A stretch of DNA of 64,000 bases from NCBI GenBank assembly GCA_024640625.1, contig JAHEER010000006.1, positions 24,283-88,282 of the forward strand. Reading direction: 5' to 3'. The notes beneath the pieces were generated by a model. It searched no databases. It saw nothing but the letters and a program-made list of their open reading frames with translations, and had not been told where the DNA came from. Position numbers and translations under genes: made by a program. Origin of the DNA: Desulfobulbaceae bacterium. GTDB lineage: Bacteria > Desulfobacterota > Desulfobulbia > Desulfobulbales > Desulfocapsaceae. Below, piece by piece: positions 1 to 8,424 of the stretch (its first letter is position 1; the number at the start of each line of letters is the position of its first letter).

Positions 1-135
1 TTGCACCGCTTCATCAAGCTGGGCGCTGAACTCCTGAAGGTCTCGTCGATATCCGGTGAGGGTATGGGGGGAGTAGCCTTTTTCGTTTTCCAGCCAGCGG
101 CAGAACAGAGAGATAGCATCTGCTAGCTTCATCAT
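1..135 (-). CDS. xerC: Tyrosine recombinase XerC-like, 5' end only
   Basis: Only the first 45 codons lie in the window; the gene continues beyond base 1. The translation starts MMKLADAISLFCRWLENEKG and continues YSPHTLTGYRRDLQEF, the usual N-terminal SAM-like core-binding segment of XerC/XerD/XerA recombinases, which resolve chromosome dimers at dif with FtsK. The catalytic domain (R-H-R-Y) is outside the window, so XerC cannot be told from XerD or a phage-type integrase by active site. Two adjacent ATGs (133-135 and 130-132) are possible starts; a purine-rich AGGA sits just upstream. It is divergent from xseB. Confidence 0.7.
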   Translation of the reverse strand, partial: MMKLADAISLFCRWLENEKGYSPHTLTGYRRDLQEFSAQLDEAVQ

Positions 136-185
136 TAATCCTGATCTTCCTGGTTGGCTCGTATTGTAGAGGCTGGAATCAGATC

Positions 186-215
186 TTGCACTACTGTCAA
201 ATGGTGTACTATATT
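186..215 (+). promoter_or_regulatory. Candidate sigma70 promoter for xseB-ispA
   Basis: TTGCAC (186-191) and TATATT (210-215) are separated by 18 bases, about 75 bases before the xseB start, in the divergent region between xerC and xseB. Read by eye only; no transcript data. Confidence 0.4.
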
Positions 216-291
216 CAGCGACCAGTATAACCAGCAATGGTTGTTTTTCAATCCATGGAGATAATTAAGGAAGGGTTGTCTACCCTGAATT

Positions 292-525
292 ATGGCTAAG
301 AAAACATTCGAATCTGCTCTCGCGCGGCTGGAACAGATTACCCAAGAGCTGGAGAGCGGTGATCTGAGTCTGGAGGCCAGTCTAAAAAAATTCGACGAAG
401 GCATTAAGCTGACGGAATTTTGCAACGCCAGATTGAGCGAAGCGCGCACCAAAGTGGAAATCCTGCTTGAAAAAAACGGCCGCCTCAAGGCCGAACCCTT
501 CGATCAGTCCGAGAATGGAGATTAA
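292..525 (+). CDS. xseB: Exodeoxyribonuclease VII small subunit
   Basis: The 77-residue protein matches the small XseB subunit, which coats the extended helices of XseA in the ssDNA exonuclease complex. The start [20 protein letters not shown] and the following helix with [26 protein letters not shown] are the typical two-helix signature; the acidic C-terminal tail is also usual. xseA is not in the window. The gene overlaps the ispA start by 11 bases. The xseB-ispA-dxs order is common in proteobacteria and gives strong support. The likely ribosome site is the AAGGAAGGG about 17 bases upstream, rather far from the ATG. Confidence 0.93.
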   Translation: MAKKTFESALARLEQITQELESGDLSLEASLKKFDEGIKLTEFCNARLSEARTKVEILLEKNGRLKAEPFDQSENGD

Positions 526-1408
526 AGAGTACCTGAGCGACAAGAAGCGACTGGTAGAAGACAAGCTCGATTCGCTTATGCTCGCTGCAGAAGGACCGTT
601 CAGCGGCCATATTGAGGCTATGCGCTATAGTCTCTTTGCAGGCGGAAAAAGGGTTAGACCGATTCTCTGCCTGGCTTCAGCCGAGGCTGTCACCAATGAC
701 CCGGCGCTGCGTGACGAGGCACTGATCATTGGCTGCGCACTTGAGTGCATCCACACCTATTCATTGATCCATGACGATCTTCCGGCCATGGACGATGACC
801 AACTGAGGCGGGGTAAACCAACCAATCACATGCTCCACGGCGAAGCCGGTGCGATTCTCGCCGGAGACGGTCTGCTGACTTTTGCCTTCGAGCTGCTTGC
901 CAGGCCGGCCACGGCCATCAGTACAACCACTCAGGTCAAAATCATTCGACTGGTCGCCGAGGCTGCCGGCCCCTTGGGCATGGTCGGCGGACAGGCACTC
1001 GATATTGCCGGAGAGAACTCCAGCTATCCATTCGAACACCTGCAGACCATCCATCGCTCCAAAACCGGAGCATTAATTCGCTGTGCCGTACAAACCGGAG
1101 CGCTTGCCGGGGGTGCAAACTCTGAACAGATGCAACAACTTACCAGCTACGGAGAAGCGATCGGCCTGGCCTTTCAGATTGTCGATGACTTGCTCGACGC
1201 AACCTCAACAACTGAAGTGCTGGGTAAATCCGCAGGGTCCGATCAGATCAGGGGAAAAGCCACCTATCCAGCCTTTTTCGGTATTGAAAAGACAAGAAAT
1301 CTGGCCCGAAACGCGGTCGAGCAGGCAACCCAGGCGCTCGCCGGCTTCGATGCGCCAGCAGCCCCGCTCGTGCAGCTTGCCGAGTACATCTATGCCAGAA
1401 CCTACTAA
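515..1408 (+). CDS. ispA: Polyprenyl (farnesyl/geranylgeranyl) diphosphate synthase
   Basis: Condenses IPP with DMAPP/GPP to make farnesyl (or longer) diphosphate for undecaprenyl and quinone side chains. Both Asp-rich motifs are present: [11 protein letters not shown] at residues 85-95 and FQIVDDLLD around 220-228, with GGKRVRP near residue 43 for IPP binding. I chose the ATG at 515 (MEIKEYL) over an in-frame upstream ATG at 467, because 297 residues matches the family and the upstream extension would lie within xseB. The small residues before the first Asp motif suggest a short-chain synthase, but product length cannot be fixed from sequence. It sits directly before dxs, the first committed enzyme of the same pathway. 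Confidence 0.93.
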   Translation: MEIKEYLSDKKRLVEDKLDSLMLAAEGPFSGHIEAMRYSLFAGGKRVRPILCLASAEAVTNDPALRDEALIIGCALECIHTYSLIHDDLPAMDDDQLRRGKPTNHMLHGEAGAILAGDGLLTFAFELLARPATAISTTTQVKIIRLVAEAAGPLGMVGGQALDIAGENSSYPFEHLQTIHRSKTGALIRCAVQTGALAGGANSEQMQQLTSYGEAIGLAFQIVDDLLDATSTTEVLGKSAGSDQIRGKATYPAFFGIEKTRNLARNAVEQATQALAGFDAPAAPLVQLAEYIYARTY

Positions 1409-1522
1409 GACAACCACCCGAGATCATTAATTTCCCGCACTTCCTGCACATTTTGATTTGCTGATTTTTTTTACTGATTATTGTATAGCAGTTCGATCAA
1501 CTACTTCGTGGACAATGATTAG

Positions 1523-3427
1523 ATGCTGTTACCTTCGACAACAACAAGCAGACAGGCACATATTCTCGAGAAAATTGACAGTCCCAGGGATATTCGCCTC
1601 CTGCACAAATCCGATCTGGATCTGCTGGCCGAGGAGATTCGTGATTTTCTGATAGGCTCGGTGGCCAACACCGGCGGCCACCTGGGTCCCAGTCTTGGGG
1701 TTGTGGAGCTTACCCTGGCGCTGCATTATGTGTTCAACACCCCGGTCGACAAATTAATCTGGGATGTGGGCCACCAGAGCTATGCCCACAAACTGATCAC
1801 CGGTCGCCGGGACAGATTCCACACCCTGCGCCAATACCAGGGGATCAGCGGTTTTCCCAAAGTGAGCGAGAGTGAGTACGATACCTTCGAAACGGGTCAT
1901 TCATCCACTTCGATTTCGGCGGCTCTGGGGATGGCCTTGGCCAAGGATCTCAGAGATGATCCTGCCAAGACCATTGCCGTGATTGGCGATGGTTCCATGA
2001 CCGCCGGAATGGCCTTTGAGGCCCTCAACCAGGCCGGCGACATCAACAAAGATCTTATCGTCGTCCTCAATGACAACGAGATGTCCATATCGCCAAACGT
2101 TGGCGCTTTGAGCAGTTTTCTGAGTCGTAAACTGACCGGCCGGACAATGCGCCGTCTCAAGGACCATCTTGTGGAGCGGCTGGGCCAGCTCTCCAATGTC
2201 GGCGAAAATATCCTCACCGTTCTGAAAAAAAGTGAAGACAGTTTCAAAAGTTTTTTCACTCCGGGAATGCTTTTCGAAGCCCTAAAATTTGATTACGTGG
2301 GCCCTCTCAACGGCCATAATCTGGAAGAACTGATCGAAACCTTTGAAACGGTAAGGGATACCCAGCAGGGCCCCGTCTTGATCCATGTCCTCACCACCAA
2401 AGGCAAAGGCTATGCACCGGCCGAGAAGGACCCCGGCCTGTTCCACGGAATTGGACCCTTCGAATCGGAAACCGGCAAATCAAAAGGAAGCGGTGGATCG
2501 ATATCCTACACCAAGGTGTTTGGTGATACGCTTACGGAAATCGCCAAAACCGACGATACCATAGTTGCCATTTCAGCCGCCATGGTGGCCGGAACCGGAT
2601 TAAGCAAATTTGCGCACACCTACCCGGATCGATTCTTCGACGTCGGTATCGCCGAGCAGCATGCGGTCACCTTCGCCGCCGGCCTGGCCAGTGAAGGGTT
2701 TCATCCGGTGGTGGCGATCTACTCAACCTTTTTCCAACGGGCCTACGATCAGATCATTCATGATGTCTGTATACCCAATCTGCCGGTAACCCTGGCAATT
2801 GACCGAGCTGGCGTCGTCGGCGCCGATGGACCGACGCACCACGGTGTATTCGATCTGAGCTTTCTGAGAATCATCCCCAATCTGATAATGATGGCTCCCA
2901 AAGACGAGGAGGAACTCAGGCATATGCTCTACACCTCCATCAATCATGGAGGGCCTTCTGCCTTGCGTTACCCAAGGGGCTGCGGAGAAAATGTCGAGCT
3001 CGGGTCAGAGCTGGTAAAGCTGCCCATAGGGCGGGGTGAATTGCTGCGCGATGGAGCAGATATTCTTTTATTGCCCATCGGCAACCGGGTGCATCCAGCC
3101 CTGCGCGCGGCCCGGGGACTAGAAAAACTGGGAATCGATGCGGCGGTCATCAACCCCCGCTTTATCAAACCTCTGGACATGGAACTGATCTGTGACCTGG
3201 CGGCATCTACCGGCAGGGTCATCACCATTGAGGACAACGTCAGGCAGGGCGGGTTTGGCACCAGTGTGCTGGAATTATTCAGCCGCTGCGGGCTTTCGGT
3301 GAAGACCAGCCTGCTCGCTCACCCGGACCGCTTTATCGAACAAGGTCCCCAGAAGACCCTGTGGCGCAACAGCTCGATCAATTCGGTGGCCATCACCGAG
3401 GCGGCGCTGCAGCTCATGAACCGCTGA
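1523..3427 (+). CDS. dxs: 1-deoxy-D-xylulose-5-phosphate synthase
   Basis: Joins pyruvate and glyceraldehyde 3-phosphate to DXP, the entry step of the MEP isoprenoid pathway and a branch to thiamine and pyridoxal. The 634-residue length is standard. The thiamine diphosphate motif starts at GDGSMTAG (residues 155-162) and ends at N184; the DVGHQSYAHK and GHSSTS stretches lie in the active site. The transketolase middle domain (GIAEQHAVTFAAGLA) and C-terminal domain are complete. It is preceded by a 114-base gap after ispA, and ends 53 bases from the convergent epimerase gene. ispE (20212-21087) in the same window is a later step of the same pathway. Confidence 0.97.
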   Translation: MLLPSTTTSRQAHILEKIDSPRDIRLLHKSDLDLLAEEIRDFLIGSVANTGGHLGPSLGVVELTLALHYVFNTPVDKLIWDVGHQSYAHKLITGRRDRFHTLRQYQGISGFPKVSESEYDTFETGHSSTSISAALGMALAKDLRDDPAKTIAVIGDGSMTAGMAFEALNQAGDINKDLIVVLNDNEMSISPNVGALSSFLSRKLTGRTMRRLKDHLVERLGQLSNVGENILTVLKKSEDSFKSFFTPGMLFEALKFDYVGPLNGHNLEELIETFETVRDTQQGPVLIHVLTTKGKGYAPAEKDPGLFHGIGPFESETGKSKGSGGSISYTKVFGDTLTEIAKTDDTIVAISAAMVAGTGLSKFAHTYPDRFFDVGIAEQHAVTFAAGLASEGFHPVVAIYSTFFQRAYDQIIHDVCIPNLPVTLAIDRAGVVGADGPTHHGVFDLSFLRIIPNLIMMAPKDEEELRHMLYTSINHGGPSALRYPRGCGENVELGSELVKLPIGRGELLRDGADILLLPIGNRVHPALRAARGLEKLGIDAAVINPRFIKPLDMELICDLAASTGRVITIEDNVRQGGFGTSVLELFSRCGLSVKTSLLAHPDRFIEQGPQKTLWRNSSINSVAITEAALQLMNR

Positions 3428-3480
3428 GCAGCCCGCTTCTGCACTATTCCCATTCGCTGATTATCACGCTGCGCTCTCAG

Positions 3481-4491
3481 TTATAGAGCATAATACTTCT
3501 TGTACCACTCGACGAAGCGGCCAATGCCATACTCCAGGCTGGTGTTGGGCCGATAGTCCAAATCAGTCACCAGATCGTCGACATCGGCATAGGTTGCCGG
3601 CACATCCCCGGGCTGCATGTCCAACATTATCTTTTCTGCCCTGATCCCCAGGCAGCCCTCCAGTACTTCGATGTAGCGCAGCAGTTTCTCCTTGTTGTTG
3701 TTGCCTATATTGTATACCCGGTAGGGACAATAAGAAGTGGCTGGGTCGGGAGTGTCTCCGGACCATTTCGAATCGCCCTCCGGGACTTTGAACACAACTC
3801 TACACACGCCTTCAACTATATCGTCGATATAGGTAAAATCTCGTTCCATTCTGCCATGGTTAAAGACCTTTATCGGCTCGCCTGCGAGCATCGCTTTGGT
3901 GAACAGGAACAAGGCCATATCGGGTCTGCCCCAGGGCCCGTAAACGGTGAAAAATCTCAGACCGGTGGTCGGCAGACTGTAGAGATGACTGTAGGTATGG
4001 GCCATTAATTCATTGGCCTTTTTCGAGGCTGCGTAAAGCGATACCGGATGATCGACGTTATCATGAACGGAAAAGGGCATATTGGTGTTGGCCCCATACA
4101 CGGAACTGGAGGAGGCATAGACCAGATGCTTCACGCCGCTGTGGCGGCAGCCCTCCAGAACGTTGACGAATCCCACCAGGTTGGTATCCACGTAGGAATG
4201 GGGATTGATGAGTGAATACCTCACTCCGGCCTGGGCTGCAAGGTTCACCACCGCATCGAATGAATAGTTTCGAAACAGCGCCTCCATATCTGCGCGGCTG
4301 CTCAGATCCATATTTTCATGGATAAAATTGTCGCCTGCCACAAGGGCTGCCAAGCGATCGATCTTGAGCTGCGGATCATAGTAATCGTTAAGATTGTCCA
4401 ACCCGATGACCGTGATCCCCTGGGCGGTGAGACGCTGGCTCAGGTGCGCGCCGATGAACCCGGCAGCACCGGTAACAAGAATAGTTTTCAT
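3481..4491 (-). CDS. UDP-glucuronate 4-epimerase-like NAD-dependent epimerase
   Basis: A 336-residue extended short-chain dehydrogenase/reductase. It shows the NAD-binding TGAAGFIGAHL at residues 7-17, DNLNDYYDPQLK typical of the UDP-glucuronate/galacturonate epimerase subgroup, the SLYAASKKANE catalytic YxxxK, and GLRFFTVYGPWGRPDMAL. Such enzymes make UDP-galacturonate for LPS, capsule or exopolysaccharide. No glycosyltransferases are adjacent, so the polymer is unknown. It follows the aldolase-like gene on the same strand by 83 bases and may be cotranscribed. Other nucleotide sugars as substrate are possible. Confidence 0.88.
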   Translation of the reverse strand: MKTILVTGAAGFIGAHLSQRLTAQGITVIGLDNLNDYYDPQLKIDRLAALVAGDNFIHENMDLSSRADMEALFRNYSFDAVVNLAAQAGVRYSLINPHSYVDTNLVGFVNVLEGCRHSGVKHLVYASSSSVYGANTNMPFSVHDNVDHPVSLYAASKKANELMAHTYSHLYSLPTTGLRFFTVYGPWGRPDMALFLFTKAMLAGEPIKVFNHGRMERDFTYIDDIVEGVCRVVFKVPEGDSKWSGDTPDPATSYCPYRVYNIGNNNKEKLLRYIEVLEGCLGIRAEKIMLDMQPGDVPATYADVDDLVTDLDYRPNTSLEYGIGRFVEWYKKYYAL

Positions 4492-4574
4492 AGTCGATCC
4501 CGGTGTGGAATAAATAGACGTTCCCCAGATCTCAGCAGATCAGCGGAACAGCTCACTGCAATACCAGAGGGCAA

Positions 4575-5846
4575 TCAATCGTCGAAGTCGCCTTCCGGTC
4601 CCTTGTCAACGTCCAATGTCTGAGCCCGCGCGCTAATTTCCTCTCTGGTCCAAGCGGACGGATCCTCGATGCGGGAGGCCTCGGCGCCAATATCATGCGA
4701 ACCAGCCTGGACCAGCAGTTCCATGGCAAGCGGGGCGGTATCCGAGGCGTTGAAGACATTGACCAGCATCTGATAAGCGAACTCTTCCACCCTCTTGATC
4801 ATCCGTTCACGAACTTCACGAGGTTGCCCCATCAGCCAATTATCGACCGGCAGGTTGAGGTTTTTGTAATTACCGCCGCTCCAGCCTTTCTCGCTGGCAA
4901 GCGACACCATCCTCTGCCAGGTTTCTTCGCTGACGCCCTCACCTTCGACCTTGTTGAAATTACCTTCGCGGTCGGTGATGGCGTTGCCATAGTCATTGAC
5001 CTCAACTCCCCAGGAAACCATCTGCAGGGCAGTGGCCACATTGGCTTTGGTGGTATTGGTTCCGGAGGCAATCTGGCGGAGCTTGTCGGAATTGTTGCCT
5101 GAAGTGCCATGCTGGGCACCGGAAACCTTATAGGGAGCCAGATGTTCGTGGATTCGGGCGGTCAGTTCCACCTGTATCCCCTCTCCGTTTGCCTCTATTC
5201 CGTGGGCTGAACCGTTATTGAGGGCAATCCAGTCGGGAAAGATGTCATGCGCGTTAAGTCCGGCAATCAGGAACCCCGCATCATCGACGGTGGACAGTCC
5301 CTGGCTGCCTTTGATTTCTCCAACTTCGGTCTCCAGCCCGGCCCAGTCGGGAATATACTGGTTGAGTTCAATATTGGCCAGCAGATTCAGATCATCGGCC
5401 ATATGCGAGGCATCGACGGCGATGGAGGTTATTCCCGCATCGAACAGGGTCGGTATCTCTATCTTGGCGGCCGCCACATCCGACTCCGACTTCAGTCCGT
5501 AGTGATCGGCATGAACAGCGACCGGAATGGTGATACCCAGCGAGTTGCAGGCTGAATCCACCAGTCTGGCGATATTCCAGAAATTGACAGGACAGTAATT
5601 TGATTCTGATTTGGCGATTTCCACGATCAGTGCTGCATTGGCACGCTGGGCAGCAAGCAAGGCGCCCTGGATAACAAAATAATTCCTGCCGTTGGCCGCC
5701 ATGGTCATGGCCTGCCCTTTCCTGGCAAGTGCCCTGTTGACCACTTTGCCGCTGACCAGCAGCGCCCTCGAGTTGGGAAACAATTTCCTCACCGTCGGCG
5801 GCCTGCCGACCTCCAGTGCCTTTGTAAAAAGAGTCTTTGAGCCCAT
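4575..5846 (-). CDS. Class II fructose-bisphosphate aldolase-like protein
   Basis: Belongs to the zinc-dependent class II aldolase family (F_bP_aldolase). Visible family marks are VHADHYG with a zinc-ligand His, ETEVGEIKGSQG, and GAQHGTSGNNSD followed by KANVATALQM near the phosphate site. At 423 residues it is clearly longer than the 280-360 of most class II enzymes, with an extended N terminus and a long C-terminal helical region, so the substrate may be another ketose bisphosphate or tagatose-type sugar. I start at the ATG at 5846 because GGGAGGAAG lies 6 bases upstream; an in-frame start at 5885 has no such site. It precedes the epimerase on the same strand. Confidence 0.8.
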   Translation of the reverse strand: MGSKTLFTKALEVGRPPTVRKLFPNSRALLVSGKVVNRALARKGQAMTMAANGRNYFVIQGALLAAQRANAALIVEIAKSESNYCPVNFWNIARLVDSACNSLGITIPVAVHADHYGLKSESDVAAAKIEIPTLFDAGITSIAVDASHMADDLNLLANIELNQYIPDWAGLETEVGEIKGSQGLSTVDDAGFLIAGLNAHDIFPDWIALNNGSAHGIEANGEGIQVELTARIHEHLAPYKVSGAQHGTSGNNSDKLRQIASGTNTTKANVATALQMVSWGVEVNDYGNAITDREGNFNKVEGEGVSEETWQRMVSLASEKGWSGGNYKNLNLPVDNWLMGQPREVRERMIKRVEEFAYQMLVNVFNASDTAPLAMELLVQAGSHDIGAEASRIEDPSAWTREEISARAQTLDVDKGPEGDFDD

Positions 5847-6022
5847 TATTGTCTTCCTCCCTGATTGTCTATACAACGAACACAAACACCGCTTTGCATC
5901 ATTGTTCTGTGAGGGGCACAGGATGGTGCCGCAGATTGGTTATAGTGCTGGTTAGACAAACGCGCAAACAGTTGCTCATTATAAATGCAGATTGAGGAAA
6001 AATCCAGTTCCCCCCCATTGAT

Positions 6023-6864
6023 TCAGATCTTCTTTACAAAACCGGAAAACGGTTTCCTGCCGAACAGCCAGACAGCCAGAACACTGAGCTCATAGAGTAC
6101 CAGCAGCGGTATGCCCATCATCATCTGATTGACAATGTCGGGAGTTGGTGTCAGCACCGCGGCAATGATGAAATTGACCAGAATGGCATATTTTCTGTGT
6201 TTGTTGAGAAAGGCAACCGAGACCAGGCCTGCCTTGGCCAGAAAGACCATCATGACTGGCATCTCGAAAATAATGCCAAAGGCGATGAGAAGACGCAGTG
6301 CCAGGGAAAAATACTCGCTTACCGCCGGCAGGGAGGTGAGAAACTCATTATTGTACCCGACCAGAAATTTGAAGGCCGGCGGAAAGACGATGAAATATCC
6401 AAACGCGGTTCCGGACACGAAAAAGACAGTGGAGATTACGGTAAATGGCACGATAACACGCCGTTCATGGCGGTAGAGCCCCGGAGCGATGAACCGCCAG
6501 ATCTGATAGAAGATCATCGGGCTCGCAAGGATGATGCCGCAGACCAGTGCGAGTTTTAGATAAAAAAAAACCCTTCTTGATAAGAGGTAAAGATGAGGCT
6601 GGTGCCTTCCGGCAACACTTCGGTGAGCGGTTTGAAAAACCAGGTTCCAATCGGCCTGATAACCACGTAAGAGAGACAGAAGCCAATGAATATCGCCGCA
6701 AAAGAATAGATCAGACAACTCCGCAATTCACGGAGATGCTCGGTAAGAGGTTGATCTTCAAAATTTTCTGGCGTGTCGTTCATCTGGTCCGCATCTTTGG
6801 GTGCACCTGGGTGCTGAATCGGCAAAGCCCTGCTTACCATCTGCCACGTCTTTTTGCAATACAT
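6023..6864 (-). CDS. tatC: Twin-arginine translocase subunit TatC, split by a frameshift
   Basis: Integral membrane core of the Tat exporter for folded proteins, which binds the RR signal peptide. Two overlapping minus-strand frames together give one TatC. The first (from 6864) has PLTEHLRELRSCLIYSF and ends at EGFFFI-stop; the second resumes at FFYLKLALVCGIILASPM and runs through RHERRVIVPF and LTPTPDIVNQMMMG to the end. The break falls in a run of nine A (T on the coding strand) at 6562-6570. Ten bases would restore the frame and a normal product of about 253 residues if translation starts at 6783. The start is uncertain: the ATG at 6864 has GGGAGG about 12 bases upstream but adds 27 residues. 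Indel error, true mutation or slippage cannot be separated here. No tatA/B is adjacent. Confidence 0.85.
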
Positions 6865-6963
6865 ACGATTTCCCGACCTCCCGGCGCCGATCTTTCCGGA
6901 GCTCCCCCCTTCTCCGCTGCTTCGTCAAGCATCGAGTAAATATTTCAAAAGTATTTAAGATAA

Positions 6964-6993
6964 TTGACTTCTTTTTTTTGTATGGGATAGAAT
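6964..6993 (+). promoter_or_regulatory. Candidate sigma70 promoter for the two-component pair
   Basis: TTGACT (6964-6969) and TAGAAT (6988-6993), 18-base spacing, about 58 bases before the response-regulator start. It lies in the divergent gap with tatC. Seen by eye; moderate match. Confidence 0.35.
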
Positions 6994-7050
6994 AGCATAA
7001 TCTTCATAGCGAATTCAGACTATTCTCAAACCAGATCCGGAACAGAGCTC

Positions 7051-8421
7051 ATGACCACAATTCTGATTGTCGATGATGAAAAATCAATGCGGGATTTTCT
7101 CAAAATTCTGCTGGTCAAGGATGGCTACGAAGTCATCGTCGCCGGTGACGGTGAGCAGGCGCTGGCCGCCCTGGGTAAAAACCGTATAGACCTAGTCGTC
7201 AGCGACATCAGGATGCCTGGTATCAGTGGACTCGAGCTGCTTGCCAAGATCAAGGACGAGTCCGAGGATATCCCGGTTATCATGATAACCGCCTTCGCTT
7301 CCCCCAACGACGCCGTGCAGGCCATGAAGAACGGGGCTTATGACTACATCTCCAAACCCTTCAACGTCGACGAGATTAAATCGGTCATCCATTCAGCCAC
7401 CAATCAGACGGAAGCCACCCTGAAGATCCAGCAGGCCGAAGAGCTGTTTCCCGAGATCATCGGCAAGGGTAAGGAGATGCTGAAAATCTTCGACATGATC
7501 AACCGGATCGCGCCCACCCCGGCCAATGTTCTTATCTACGGAGAATCCGGGACCGGCAAGGAGCTGGTGGCCCAGGCCATTCATAAGAAAAGCAAGGTGC
7601 ATGCCCGCCCCTTCGTGCCCATTACCTGCAGCGCCATCCCCGAGGAGTTGATGGAAAGCGAATTATTCGGCCACATCAAGGGGTCCTTCACCGGAGCCAT
7701 CAGCGACAAGAACGGACTGTTCAAGGAAGCCGACGGCGGCACCGCCTTCCTCGATGAAATTGGTGAGTTGACCCCGATTATCCAGACCAAGCTGCTGCGC
7801 GTCCTTCAGGAACGAGAGATCAAACCGGTCGGAGGCACCAAGCAATTCACCATCGACGTCAGAATAATTGCCGCGACCAACAGAATTCTCGAAGAAGAAA
7901 TGCGGGCCGGCCGTTTTCGCGAGGACCTTTTTTACCGGCTTGCCGTGGTGCCCATACGCGTTCCCTCCCTGCGGGAAAGAAAAAGCGATATTCCGCTTCT
8001 GGTCGAACACTTCCTGGAAAAGTACTCGACTCTTCTCGGCAAGGAAATCCGTGAAATTTCTTCCTACGCACTCGAGGTTCTGATGGGATATGATTTCCCT
8101 GGAAATGTAAGGGAACTTGAAAATATCATAGAACGTGGGGTGGCCCTCGAGAGCACTAATATCATTTTGCCGGAAAATCTATCCCTGGGCGGACCGCTGC
8201 AGACCAGAAGAGAGGATAGCGCCGAGTCTTCCGCTTTTGTTGCCGCCCATGATGAAGAGGAGCTTTTCGAGCGTGGTCTCGAGACGGTGGTCGCCGATCT
8301 CGAGAAATCCCTCATCTCGCATGCCCTCCACAAGGCGGGCAACTCCAAGACCAGAGCAGCCGAATTGCTGAAGGTCAGTTTCAGGTCGCTGCGCTACAAA
8401 GCCAAGAAATATGATCTCTAG
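7051..8421 (+). CDS. Sigma54-dependent response regulator, NtrC/PilR type
   Basis: 456 residues in three parts. The receiver domain (1-120) has the acid pocket D8/D9, phospho-acceptor D52 in SDIRMPG and a conserved K in ISKPF. The AAA+ domain has Walker A GESGTGKE (about 164-171), Walker B GGTAFLDEIGEL, and the sigma54 loop written GSFTGA at 211-216 rather than the commoner GAFTGA. A C-terminal Fis-type helix-turn-helix ends in TRAAELLKVSFRSLRYKAKK. It activates RNA polymerase-sigma54 when phosphorylated. The kinase gene follows after 3 bases, so they form one signalling unit. The kinase architecture resembles PilS, which makes PilR the closest guess, but no pilin gene is nearby. Confidence 0.92.
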   Translation: MTTILIVDDEKSMRDFLKILLVKDGYEVIVAGDGEQALAALGKNRIDLVVSDIRMPGISGLELLAKIKDESEDIPVIMITAFASPNDAVQAMKNGAYDYISKPFNVDEIKSVIHSATNQTEATLKIQQAEELFPEIIGKGKEMLKIFDMINRIAPTPANVLIYGESGTGKELVAQAIHKKSKVHARPFVPITCSAIPEELMESELFGHIKGSFTGAISDKNGLFKEADGGTAFLDEIGELTPIIQTKLLRVLQEREIKPVGGTKQFTIDVRIIAATNRILEEEMRAGRFREDLFYRLAVVPIRVPSLRERKSDIPLLVEHFLEKYSTLLGKEIREISSYALEVLMGYDFPGNVRELENIIERGVALESTNIILPENLSLGGPLQTRREDSAESSAFVAAHDEEELFERGLETVVADLEKSLISHALHKAGNSKTRAAELLKVSFRSLRYKAKKYDL

Positions 8422-8424
8422 ATC

